Assembly (NCBI GenBank): GCA_026394475.1
Contig: JAPKYD010000130.1
Coordinates: 1-40,499 of the forward strand
Direction of reading: 5' to 3'
DNA from: Methanothrix sp.
Lineage (GTDB): Archaea; Halobacteriota; Methanosarcinia; Methanotrichales; Methanotrichaceae
Length of the DNA: 40,499 nt
Shown here: positions 9,826-18,260 of the stretch, one piece after another
Layout: every line of letters begins with the position of its first letter
How positions within the stretch are numbered: position 1 is the stretch's first letter
Made by a program: the position numbers and the translations under genes
The notes under the pieces: generated by a model
Seen by the model: the letters and a program-made list of their open reading frames with translations, nothing else
What the model was told of the DNA's origin: nothing
Database searches by the model: none

Positions 9826-10121
9826 AACGACCTCATTCTATTTTTGTATATAAGAAATACTTTATGATATAAATAGTTTATTTCGATGCCACTTATTTTT
9901 GTAAAGCCTAAGATTATGGATTTAATATGCATCTCGGCAAAGATAATCCGCTGCTGTGATGATATTATATCTATGAATTCATAGAAGGTACTAAATGGAA
10001 TTCGCGGTTCTATTGGGGGAAAATATATGATACATCTGCAATCCAAAAATAAAATGTAAATCACAGTGATAATAAAAATAGTATATTAAAATCGTTAATA
10101 TAATTTCGCCGTTCGTAAAAT

Positions 10122-11549
10122 ATGACTATTGATCCTAGCGACAAGAAGATAGATATATCATCGTATTCATCTGCTGCCGCCATGGAATTGAAGCTTGATC
10201 CCTGGGGCGCAGTTCACGTAGACGATTACTCCAAGCTATTTGAGGAGTTCGGGATATCGAGCTTTGATGAGATCCTGCCTCAGCTAGAAGATCCTCATCC
10301 CTATATGAGACGCAAGATCATCTTCGGCCACAGGAACTACGACTCTGTGCTGAGAGCAATGAAGCAGCACAGGCCCTTTGCGGTCATGAGCGGCTTCTTG
10401 CCCTCGGGCAGAGCGCACTTCGGCCATATGATGGTCATGAGTGAGATCATCTGGCATCAGCAGCAAGGAGGAGATGCCTTCGCCGCCATAGCCGATATGG
10501 AGGCACATGCTGTGCGGGGCATAAGCTGGTCAAGGTGCAGAACCTTGGGCATCGATGAGTACATCCTCAGCCTCATCGCCTTAGGTTTCCAGCCAACAGG
10601 CCACATCTACTTCCAGTCGGAGAACTATAAGATGAGGAACCTGGCCTTCGAGCTGGGCATAGAGGCCAACTTCTCCGAGGTCAGCTCCATCTATGGATTC
10701 TCCGGCGAGACTCATATCTCTCATATGGAGAGCGTCATGGCCCAGAGCGCCGACATCCTTCACCCTCAGCTGGAAGATTTCGGCGGGCCCAAGCCGGTGG
10801 TCATCCCCGTGGGAGCCGATCAGGACCCGCACATCAAGCTCACCCGCGACCTAGCCTACCGCATGAGAAGGTTTCTGGTGGAGATTCGCAAAGATTACAT
10901 CAGCATCCGGGGCAAGGCGGCCAGCGCCGAGCTGATGCAGGTAGCAGAGGCCATGCTGAGAGAGGCGGGCTATGGAAAGGTCAAGCGATACGAGGAGCAC
11001 ATCGATGTTACGGAGATTCGGGATCAGGAAGGCCTTCGCTCCGGAGCTCTTTTGGAGGAGATCGACCAGCGCATAATAAGATTGGAGACGGAACATGGCG
11101 AGTTTGGCTTCATTCCGCCTGCCTCCATCTACCACAGGTTCATGACCGGTCTGACCGGCGGAAAGATGTCCTCCTCCAAGCCGGAGAGCCACATCGCCCT
11201 GACGGAAGACCCCAAAGAGGCGGCCAGGAAGGTCATGCGGGCCATCACCGGAGGCAGGCAGAGCCTGGCAGAGCAGAAGAAGCTGGGCGGCGAACCTGAG
11301 AAGTGCTCCATCTACGAGTTCCTGGTCTTCCACCTCTCCGAGGACGATAAGGAGCTGCTGGAGCTGGATGCGGAATGCCGCTCGGGCCGGCGCATGTGCG
11401 GCACCTGCAAGAAGGATGTAGCGGAGAGGATCGAGCAGTTCCTCTGCGAGCATCAGCGGGCCCGCGAGGCGGCGCGGGAGAGGCTGCCGGAGTTTGGGAT
11501 AAGGTCATCAATGCTACCGTTGTCGGGGACATCACAAAGATCAACGTAA
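10122..11549 (+). CDS. trpS: Tryptophanyl-tRNA synthetase, archaeal type
   Basis: 'FAVMSGFLPSGRAHFGHMMVMSEIIWHQQQG' (HIGH-like region), 'PVGADQDPHIKLTRDLAYRM', 'TGGKMSSSKPESHIALTEDPKEAARKVMRAITGG' (KMSSS). Confidence 0.93.
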   Translation: MTIDPSDKKIDISSYSSAAAMELKLDPWGAVHVDDYSKLFEEFGISSFDEILPQLEDPHPYMRRKIIFGHRNYDSVLRAMKQHRPFAVMSGFLPSGRAHFGHMMVMSEIIWHQQQGGDAFAAIADMEAHAVRGISWSRCRTLGIDEYILSLIALGFQPTGHIYFQSENYKMRNLAFELGIEANFSEVSSIYGFSGETHISHMESVMAQSADILHPQLEDFGGPKPVVIPVGADQDPHIKLTRDLAYRMRRFLVEIRKDYISIRGKAASAELMQVAEAMLREAGYGKVKRYEEHIDVTEIRDQEGLRSGALLEEIDQRIIRLETEHGEFGFIPPASIYHRFMTGLTGGKMSSSKPESHIALTEDPKEAARKVMRAITGGRQSLAEQKKLGGEPEKCSIYEFLVFHLSEDDKELLELDAECRSGRRMCGTCKKDVAERIEQFLCEHQRAREAARERLPEFGIRSSMLPLSGTSQRST

Positions 11550-11554
11550 GGATT

Positions 11555-11713
11555 GTACCGACTCTGGATCTTTTGGTCTTCGTCGCCCTTCTGATTTTTG
11601 GCGCAGTATTGCTGATGAACCATTTGCAGGCAATCGATCAAGAGCATGGCCAAATGCGGACGAGATTATTCCCAAAGGAGGAGAAACAAAGGCGACGACG
11701 CCAAAATAGATGA
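11555..11713 (+). CDS. Small TM protein segment, start codon unclear (ORF open from 11375 in another frame than trpS)
   Basis: 'PTLDLLVFVALLIFGAVLLMNHLQAIDQEHGQMRTRLFPKEEKQRRRRQNR*': one TM helix and a basic tail directly after the trpS stop. No convincing ATG/GTG/TTG close upstream. Confidence 0.35.
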   Translation, partial: VPTLDLLVFVALLIFGAVLLMNHLQAIDQEHGQMRTRLFPKEEKQRRRRQNR

Positions 11714-11715
11714 GA

Positions 11716-12195
11716 TTACTGGGGGGCAGTGCCCCTATTTTCTCTCTTTTTCTTTGAGAGCACCTTTATTTCTTCGATCTCCGTCTCCGGATAGTTTCCC
11801 GTCTCGTCCTTCTCCAGGTACTTGACCATGTCCCAGACGTTGAGCAGCGCCACCGCCACGCCCGCTAGGGCCTCCATCTCCACTCCGGTCTTGCCCACCG
11901 AGGTCACTGTGACCGCAGCTCTGATCCGCTCCTGCTCCAGCTCGAAGTGCACCTCCAGCCCGGTGATGGGAATGGCATGGCACAATGGAATCAATCGAGG
12001 CGTGTCCTTTACCGCCAGGATGGCCGCCAGCCTGGCGGTGGCGAGGACATCTCCCTTCTTCACCTGTCCAGATTTTATGGCCTCGATGGTGGACTCCTTA
12101 AGCCGGATGGAACCGGAGGCCGTGGCCGTGCGATGCACCGGCGGCTTCCTTGTGATGTCCACCATCCCGGCCAGCTTCTCATCCTCGGCCATCAA
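11716..12195 (-). CDS. moaC: Cyclic pyranopterin monophosphate synthase MoaC
   Basis: 'MVDITRKPPVHRTATASGSIRL', 'LIPLCHAIPITGLEV', 'VTVTSVGKTGVEMEALAGVAVALLNVWDMVKYLEK'. Confidence 0.93.
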   Translation of the reverse strand: MMAEDEKLAGMVDITRKPPVHRTATASGSIRLKESTIEAIKSGQVKKGDVLATARLAAILAVKDTPRLIPLCHAIPITGLEVHFELEQERIRAAVTVTSVGKTGVEMEALAGVAVALLNVWDMVKYLEKDETGNYPETEIEEIKVLSKKKRENRGTAPQ

Positions 12196-13640
12196 AGCCT
12201 CATGGCCTCGGGGATCTTCTCAATCACGTCGGTGGCCACCATCCCCAAGTCCTTCTCCACATAGACCAGATCGCCTGCCCTTCCGTTCACGAAGGCTGCG
12301 GCCGTCGCCGCCCGCAGGGCCGAGGTGCGGGCATAGAAGGCGGCGGCAACTCCGGCCAGAACGTCGCCCGTCCCGCCCACGGTCATGCCTGGATTTCCGT
12401 TGGTGTTGGCCCTAACAATCTCTCCGTCCGTGATAAGGTTAGAGACCGGACCTACCTTGCCCTTAAGCAAGACGACCAACCCCTTCTCACGGGCATAACC
12501 CTTCAGGGGATCAATGCGCTCCCGAAAACTGGCTCCAGACAGAGCTATCCCGCTTATCCTCTTAAACTCGCCAACGTGAGGAGTAACTATTCCCTTCAGG
12601 GGAAGATCGGGCTGCAGGGCGTCAGCGTCTATGACCGTCTTCTTGCAGAGGGGAATTATCTTTGCCAGGGCCTCTTGCGTCTCAGGGTCCCTTCCCAGGC
12701 CCATGCCCATGACCACCACGTCGTGCCTGGCTATCAGATCCTTCAAGATTTCCAAATCCTCGGGAAGCAAGTGATCCCCAGACAGCTCCCTGACTATCAG
12801 ATTGGGCGAGAAACCGGCGATAATGGAAGAGGCACTCTTGGGAGTGGCCACGGTGACCACATCCGCCCCTGCCCGCAGCGCTGCCATGGATGTGAGAGCG
12901 GGTGCGCCAGTGTATGGACCGCCACCGATCACCAAGATCCGGCCACTATCGCCCTTATGGCTTTCCGGCGCTCTTTTCCCCACCAGCCAGAGATCTCCCG
13001 GGCCCACGAAAAACTCTGCCGCGGGAGGAATGCCTATGTCCGCCACCACGACCTCGCCGGTCATGCCAGGCTTGGGCCGGTGGAAGGTCACGGTTAAATC
13101 AGATTTGACCACTTTATCCGTTCCAAGTCCGCTGGGAACATCTACAGATATGACCGGCTTGCCTGCAGAATTGATAGCGTCAATGGCCCCAGCTTCCAGG
13201 CCCTTTATGACTCCTCGCACACCTGTTCCAAAGATGGCGTCTAAAATGAGATCGAAATCCCAAAGATGCAAATCTTGGGGATCGACTACCTCGATAAGAT
13301 CAAAATCCAGTGTCTCCAGGATCTGCCAGTTTTGCTTCGCTTCCTGTGTGGTGATATCTCTGGACCTGCCAAGAAGATAGGTTGCTACTCTGAAGTCGGC
13401 AAGGTGTCTTGCGGCCACGAAGGCATCGCCACCGTTGTTTCCACGGCCAGCAACTATGGCGATGCGCTTTCCTGGAGCCCTGGCCCGGACCTCGCGAGCC
13501 AGGGCAGCTCCCGCGTTCTCCATGAGCTGTAAAGGAAGCAGGCCAAAGTAGGTGCAGTTGGCATCCAATGCCCTCATGCCCTCAGGAAAAATGGGATTCA
13601 TGAACGACAATACACCTGCAAGGATTAAGTTCTTTGTCAC
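12192..13640 (-). CDS. nnr: Bifunctional NAD(P)H-hydrate epimerase/dehydratase
   Basis: YjeF_N 'LMENAGAALAREVRARAPGKRIAIVAGRGNNGGDAFVAARHL'; carbohydrate kinase-like C-terminus 'NTNGNPGMTVGGTGDVLAGVAAAFYAR'. 4 bp overlap with moaC. Confidence 0.92.
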   Translation of the reverse strand: MTKNLILAGVLSFMNPIFPEGMRALDANCTYFGLLPLQLMENAGAALAREVRARAPGKRIAIVAGRGNNGGDAFVAARHLADFRVATYLLGRSRDITTQEAKQNWQILETLDFDLIEVVDPQDLHLWDFDLILDAIFGTGVRGVIKGLEAGAIDAINSAGKPVISVDVPSGLGTDKVVKSDLTVTFHRPKPGMTGEVVVADIGIPPAAEFFVGPGDLWLVGKRAPESHKGDSGRILVIGGGPYTGAPALTSMAALRAGADVVTVATPKSASSIIAGFSPNLIVRELSGDHLLPEDLEILKDLIARHDVVVMGMGLGRDPETQEALAKIIPLCKKTVIDADALQPDLPLKGIVTPHVGEFKRISGIALSGASFRERIDPLKGYAREKGLVVLLKGKVGPVSNLITDGEIVRANTNGNPGMTVGGTGDVLAGVAAAFYARTSALRAATAAAFVNGRAGDLVYVEKDLGMVATDVIEKIPEAMRL

Positions 13641-13738
13641 CGGCTTTATCGGAGGTCTTTTCAGATTTTCCTGTGCATATATCCGCTGCCTTCTTCACCC
13701 CCTAGCTTTTTATCTTGCCTAGTCCTCATTCTTCGCCC

Positions 13739-14020
13739 ATGGTAAAGGAAGTTCACGCCGCTCATATCTTGTGCAAGACCGACAAGAAGGCGAAAGAAGT
13801 TCTGGAAAAGCTCGGCGCCGGCCAGAGCTTTGTGGAGATGGCCAGGAAATACTCGCAATGCCCCTCGGGCAAAAGCGGCGGCGACCTGGGATGGTTTGGC
13901 AAGGGGGCAATGGTCCCGGAGTTCGAGAAGGCGGCCTTCGAGGGCGAGAAGGGCAAGATCCTGGGGCCGGTGAAGACCCAGTTTGGATATCATTTGATCA
14001 AGGTTCTGGATAAGAAATAG
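13739..14020 (+). CDS. Parvulin-type peptidyl-prolyl cis-trans isomerase
   Basis: 'VHAAHILCKTDKKAKEVLEKLGAGQSFVEMARKYSQCPSGKSGGDLGWFGKGAMVPEFEKAAFEGEKGKILGPVKTQFGYHLIKVLDKK'. Start chosen at ATG 13739. Confidence 0.92.
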   Translation: MVKEVHAAHILCKTDKKAKEVLEKLGAGQSFVEMARKYSQCPSGKSGGDLGWFGKGAMVPEFEKAAFEGEKGKILGPVKTQFGYHLIKVLDKK

Positions 14021-14087
14021 AATGCAAAAAGATCAAAGAGCTAAGAAAGCATCAGGATAGAAAGCGGCAGGCCGGCAACAGTGGCTT

Positions 14088-14690
14088 TCACATTCTTTGC
14101 ATCTTCTGCAATAGCGGCTCTGCCTTTTGCAGCTCTTCATGGGCCCTGGTGAGATTTCCCTGGTGGATATCCTCCTTTGTGCCGGATATCACCGCTGAGA
14201 TGCTGTTCATCTCATCCGTAAAGTTCCCGTCGAACTTGACCGCCAACGGCCTGTACTGGGAGTACTTCTCCTGGAAGGCCCCAAAGGCGCTCACCAGCTT
14301 CTCATACTGCTCCACGGCTTCCTGCTCCTGTCCCTGGCCGGAGTACTGCAAAGCCCAAGAATAGGGCTCTTTCACCTTGTTTAGATCCTCCAGGAAGATG
14401 TTTTTGGTGAGAGCTATGCTGGCATAGCTGCCAGCCACGGCCAAGACCAGGACCGCCGCAATAGCTGCCGTCATAAGTTTCCTGTCCTTGCGCTTGACCA
14501 ATTCGCAGCTGTTCTTGCCAAGCAAGCTGTAAAGTCCGCAAGTGCTTGTAGCCGCCTGAAAGAGCAGGAGCGCCGCTATCAGGTAGAGTGGGATCTGCCA
14601 CTCCGTCCCCACCCAGAAGAACGCCACGAGGATGATGAGCTCTGCTAAAATCACCCTTAAAAGCCGATCAACCGTTCCCAGGTTCTTCAC
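14088..14690 (-). CDS. DUF2892-like membrane protein with C-terminal helical domain
   Basis: N-terminus 'MKNLGTVDRLLRVILAELIILVAFFW...LYLIAALLLFQAATSTCGLYSLLGKNSCE' resembles YgaP-type DUF2892; TM segment then helical soluble domain. Confidence 0.6.
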   Translation of the reverse strand: MKNLGTVDRLLRVILAELIILVAFFWVGTEWQIPLYLIAALLLFQAATSTCGLYSLLGKNSCELVKRKDRKLMTAAIAAVLVLAVAGSYASIALTKNIFLEDLNKVKEPYSWALQYSGQGQEQEAVEQYEKLVSAFGAFQEKYSQYRPLAVKFDGNFTDEMNSISAVISGTKEDIHQGNLTRAHEELQKAEPLLQKMQRM

Positions 14691-14777
14691 AGGAGAAGAA
14701 GTCTAAACGAGATTATTAAGGCTTTGCGGTTGGCACGGGCGATCGATCTATTTTTGCCAAAAATCTATCCCTGGCTC

Positions 14778-15056
14778 TTACCTTCGCCACTCGTAGCCCT
14801 GGCACACATCCAGATAGGCGATGCACCTTGGCGTCAGCCTGTACTCACCCTCCTGCTGCTCCACCAGCAGGGCCTTCTCCAGCATGAGCAGGTGATTCTC
14901 GAGATCCTGCTCCTTCAGATCCAGCTCCTCTTTTAGCTCTGCTATCCCCACCAGGTCCAGCCCAATCAGGTTGAGGATACCTCTGCGCACCTCATCCTCT
15001 AAAGCGGCCTCCTCTTGCCGGTGAAGGTAACCAGGCTCAGTTTTCCCGCCTTCCAC
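14778..15056 (-). CDS. Predicted winged-helix protein
   Basis: 92 aa; 'RRGILNLIGLDLVGIAELKEELDLKEQDLENHLLMLEKALLVEQQEGEYRLTPRCIAYLD' has a wHTH pattern. Confidence 0.6.
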   Translation of the reverse strand: MEGGKTEPGYLHRQEEAALEDEVRRGILNLIGLDLVGIAELKEELDLKEQDLENHLLMLEKALLVEQQEGEYRLTPRCIAYLDVCQGYEWRR

Positions 15057-15378
15057 GGTCTCACCACCATGAATTCATTATTATTATCTGGGGCTCGCTA
15101 TATCTACTTTTTCCGTATTTCTGTTTTCGAAAGGCTCAGTGGATGTTCAATGCCAAATGAATCCAATGCATTCGATTCTCAGCTGATTTCAATAATATCT
15201 ATCTTCCACCGTCTCGCAAACGTTTCATGATATCCTTATTCTCAACCGCCATAACACAAAAGTTGAAGAAATTACCAGTTTCCTTATCCGAACGGTCACA
15301 CCACAGCCGTGGCAAGGTTATGCTTTAATACCATCTTTTGCAGATAATTGCTGATAATTATGGAAGGTGATACTCTGG

Positions 15379-15534
15379 ATGACGAAAAAACCAAAATTTG
15401 TCACTACCGTCGCGATCATAACCAGAAGGCTGAGAAAGGGCAAGAGTTACGATGATTTTTGGTCGAACGGGATCGCCAGTGGCCCCGCCCGCCTGCCCGC
15501 GATTAAAAGAAGCACATCAACGTTAGATAAATAA
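15379..15534 (+). pseudogene. Probable truncated small conserved protein
   Basis: MTKKPKFVTTVAIITRRLRKGKSYDDFWSNGIASGPARLPAIKRSTSTLDK*. The N-terminus looks like a conserved small family I partly recall ('KPKFVTTVA..TRRLR.GK.Y.DF'), with an atypical tail after DDF. Confidence 0.4.
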
Positions 15535-15544
15535 TACATACAAT

Positions 15545-15913
15545 TTATATTAAATACTCTACTACATATTTAGCCTTATTAAGTGCATCCTTGGCGCTTT
15601 GTGACAAAATACCCACAAAATTTTTGTCATAATCACATTGTTTCCGCAAAAAACCAAGATCCGCTAGTTCACTGGCAATTTTCTGTTCTTTTCTTACCTT
15701 TGCAAAATGTACTCTTAATCCAGAGTGATCGCGACCATTATTATAAGCGTTGTATCTCCTGCTCTCAACTTCATGATGAAAAGCATGACCATACGCAGCA
15801 AAATAGGCTCTACTTATCACCGCTCTTTGCCCAGATTCAAGAGTGTAAGTGCTATTTGTCTGTCCTCCAAGGAATTGTGCCACTTTAAGACATTCTGCCC
15901 CAACAAAGGCCAA
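15545..15913 (-). CDS. HEPN-like domain protein
   Basis: 122 aa all-helical. HEPN-style helix 'ISRAYFAAYGHAFHH', 'HSGLRVHFAKV', and C-terminal 'LRKQCDYDKNF...SAKDALNKAKYVVEYLI' resembling the LRxxADYD region of HEPN proteins. Confidence 0.65.
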   Translation of the reverse strand: MAFVGAECLKVAQFLGGQTNSTYTLESGQRAVISRAYFAAYGHAFHHEVESRRYNAYNNGRDHSGLRVHFAKVRKEQKIASELADLGFLRKQCDYDKNFVGILSQSAKDALNKAKYVVEYLI

Positions 15914-15919
15914 TTTGTA

Positions 15920-16456
15920 TCACCTTGTTGGGATATAATCGGTTGTCAATAAAAACCATCCTGTCATTTCATTAAGTAAATGATAATAGCCTTCTCTGAT
16001 TTTCTCTATTCGCTCCATCACGCTATCATCATATACCGGCACTCTTACACAGAGTGTCAAATATGCACTATCTGGATCATTATAATCCCTAACATCGAGA
16101 AGTAATTGAGCCTTAAAATCGAAATATTGATAAACCAAATTAGATACATCTCTCGATAATTTTGCAATCTCAGGATAGTGATATAGATATTCAAACACCA
16201 CGGAAGAGGATACGATTTTTACCCCCAGAGTACGGAAGTGTCTTAAAATATCTTCTATTAGGACCGATACGGAAACTGATTCCTCACCAGTGGGGTCATT
16301 CTCTTGTTCCAAAAAAGCCACCTCACGAATCTCATAACGTGGCGTACTCGGTTTAGACAAATATGAATCATGGGATTTAATTTCACTCACAACTAAAGAG
16401 CCTTCCTCCTCTCCTAGGACGACATCGAGGACCGGGCGAGATACTAATGATGCCAT
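15920..16456 (-). CDS. Uncharacterised protein of TIGR04255-like/HEPN-like cassette
   Basis: 178 aa ORF, 6 nt before the HEPN-like gene and 1 nt after the TIGR04255-like gene. C-terminus 'DPDSAYLTLCVRVPVYDDSVMERIEKIREGYYHLLNEMTGWFLLTTDYIPTR'. Confidence 0.75.
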   Translation of the reverse strand: MASLVSRPVLDVVLGEEEGSLVVSEIKSHDSYLSKPSTPRYEIREVAFLEQENDPTGEESVSVSVLIEDILRHFRTLGVKIVSSSVVFEYLYHYPEIAKLSRDVSNLVYQYFDFKAQLLLDVRDYNDPDSAYLTLCVRVPVYDDSVMERIEKIREGYYHLLNEMTGWFLLTTDYIPTR

Positions 16457-16457
16457 T

Positions 16458-17204
16458 TTATTCTTCCTCCTTGCAGAAGATCTCTCTTAGCGGAGGCAAA
16501 ATACAGCCCTCAAAAAGATTTTCTACCACTCCGTGTGCTTCCTCTATCCAATCCATTGACTGGGTTATTGGTATGCTCTGCGGTTTAGCCAAAAAATAAT
16601 CTATGCTTAAAAGGAAAGCTAATGCATTTTCAATCTCTGGCGTGGCATCTGTCAATTGAACTTGGCATCGATCTCGCTCGTCGGAATATGTAAAGAGGCA
16701 ACCTGCTATAAAATTAGCATGCGATTGGGGCAAATTTGGCCCGCAGAACGGTCTAAAATCGAAATATTTCTCTAAATCTACCTTGCCCTGCTCCGTAGGA
16801 ATCTCTATCTTATTGACATAACGCAGACCGATTCTTTGAACGCCCTTAAGCTCAACTCTCTCATTTAGTTTCTGAAAAGCATAATTAATCTGAGATTTAA
16901 AATCGCTCCATGAATGATAAGGCTTTAATCTATTTATCGATAGGATTCTCGGCCCCACTTGAATTAGCTTTTTTTTATCCTCTGATAGAAAACGAGCGAG
17001 AATAGTAGTATTAATCCGAGTACCTTTTACTGACGCATCTTGGAGCAGATTGATGTCTTGAAGTGCATGTTGCTCTATATGAGGGAACTCTTCGTGAATT
17101 TCGCCGTACATGATCCCTGGAGTCGTCAAATCCCAATTTGTATCGCTACTAAATCTAAATTCACAAACGGCTTCAATAATTGGTGTGTTATTATATTTTA
17201 CCAT
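16458..17204 (-). CDS. TIGR04255-like family protein
   Basis: N-terminus 'MVKYNNTPIIEAVCEFRFSSDTNWDLTTPGIMYGEIHEEFP', mid 'GVQRIGLRYVNKIEIP...DLEKYFDF', C-terminus 'ENLFEGCILPPLREIF'; consistent with TIGR04255. Confidence 0.7.
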   Translation of the reverse strand: MVKYNNTPIIEAVCEFRFSSDTNWDLTTPGIMYGEIHEEFPHIEQHALQDINLLQDASVKGTRINTTILARFLSEDKKKLIQVGPRILSINRLKPYHSWSDFKSQINYAFQKLNERVELKGVQRIGLRYVNKIEIPTEQGKVDLEKYFDFRPFCGPNLPQSHANFIAGCLFTYSDERDRCQVQLTDATPEIENALAFLLSIDYFLAKPQSIPITQSMDWIEEAHGVVENLFEGCILPPLREIFCKEEE

Positions 17205-17334
17205 CTACGTCCTCGGATGCCCACGATGATGTTTTTTTTGTTATCTCGCATTGGATCTATAAGGTTTTCCATAACCATTACATAGTACTATCAGGTTACT
17301 ATATCCCTTTTGCTATATCAAATTTTTTGTAAAG

Positions 17335-17463
17335 TTAGAGGTTCAATAGTGATACTAATCTATCACGATTCATCATTGCCACCACCATAAACGAACACCA
17401 TGCTTGCACCAACCATAGAATCAACAGAACCAGAATAGCAATAGCCCAGAGTCTACTTGCCAT
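17335..17463 (-). CDS. Possible 42 aa single-TM small protein
   Basis: Below the ORF-track cutoff: MASRLWAIAILVLLILWLVQAWCSFMVVAMMNRDRLVSLLNL*. Confidence 0.4.
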   Translation of the reverse strand: MASRLWAIAILVLLILWLVQAWCSFMVVAMMNRDRLVSLLNL

Positions 17464-17542
17464 CTTACCAGGCCTGGCCTGAAGACTTTCACGAGATTAA
17501 TCCTGCGAAAAAAGCTTTTTGGGAGACCGCTGCCGTGTTCGG

Positions 17543-17617
17543 TTATTCACTTTCACATATTCCCGCCGAAGCAATGCCCATTAGGATTAGAACCGTCAGA
17601 ATTAAGATCCATTTCAT
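17543..17617 (-). CDS. Possible 24 aa signal-peptide-like micropeptide
   Basis: MKWILILTVLILMGIASAGICESE*: Met-Lys start, hydrophobic core, ASA-like cleavage site. Confidence 0.3.
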   Translation of the reverse strand: MKWILILTVLILMGIASAGICESE

Positions 17618-17767
17618 GGATGTGACATAACGATCTAAAAAATATAACTTCTTCTCTCTTTCTAGAAGCTTTCGGGCGAAGTTAGGGGTAGCTCAAGAGG
17701 GAAAATAAGATATAGCTATCGCTACCTACACTAACCTGCATCGGAGCGACCAAACTGCGGTGCAACG

Positions 17768-17944
17768 TTAAGCGAGCGCGGGGACCAGGGCCTTAAGAGG
17801 GTCCTGTGTCTCATCTTTTACCAGACTAACTGTCATGTGTATGATAGCTTTCTTGTTTTCGATGCCAAGTGCTTTTCTCAACGCGAGCGGCATTAGCATT
17901 CGCCCCCGCTCATCAACTTCTATTATTGTTGTTAGCTCGCGCAT
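17768..17944 (-). CDS. AbrB/SpoVT-type DNA-binding protein
   Basis: 'MRELTTIIEVDERGRMLMPLALRKALGIENKKAIIHMTVSL' is an AbrB swapped-hairpin pattern. The longer ORF extends to 17995. Confidence 0.75.
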   Translation of the reverse strand: MRELTTIIEVDERGRMLMPLALRKALGIENKKAIIHMTVSLVKDETQDPLKALVPALA

Positions 17945-17988
17945 ATTTTTCCTATTAAGCATCGTTACTTTAAATATTTTTCCTCCTA

Positions 17989-18027
17989 ATACCATAAATT
18001 AGGAAATACTTAAATAGATTATGGTAT
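17989..18027. promoter_or_regulatory. Inverted repeat ATACCATAA...TTATGGTAT, candidate AbrB-family operator
   Basis: Perfect 9-bp arms at 17989-17997 and 18019-18027 in the divergent region between the AbrB-like gene and the 217 aa gene. Confidence 0.5.
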
Positions 18028-18260
18028 ACAGAGGAAATTGGTGATTCTACCATGACCGCAGCAGTTCATACCGCGCCCCATGGCGGGCAGTGCAGGTATT
18101 TTGAGATCACAATGCAGGGCAGGGATTCCCGACAGATGGCAGTTGAACAGGTGCCGGGCGGCTACCGGCTATGAAAAATTCAGTAGTTACAAGAGTTGAT
18201 TGAAAATGAACGGTAATCACAAGATTTGCAGGCTCCCTGGAGACCTCCGGGCCGCCAGCA

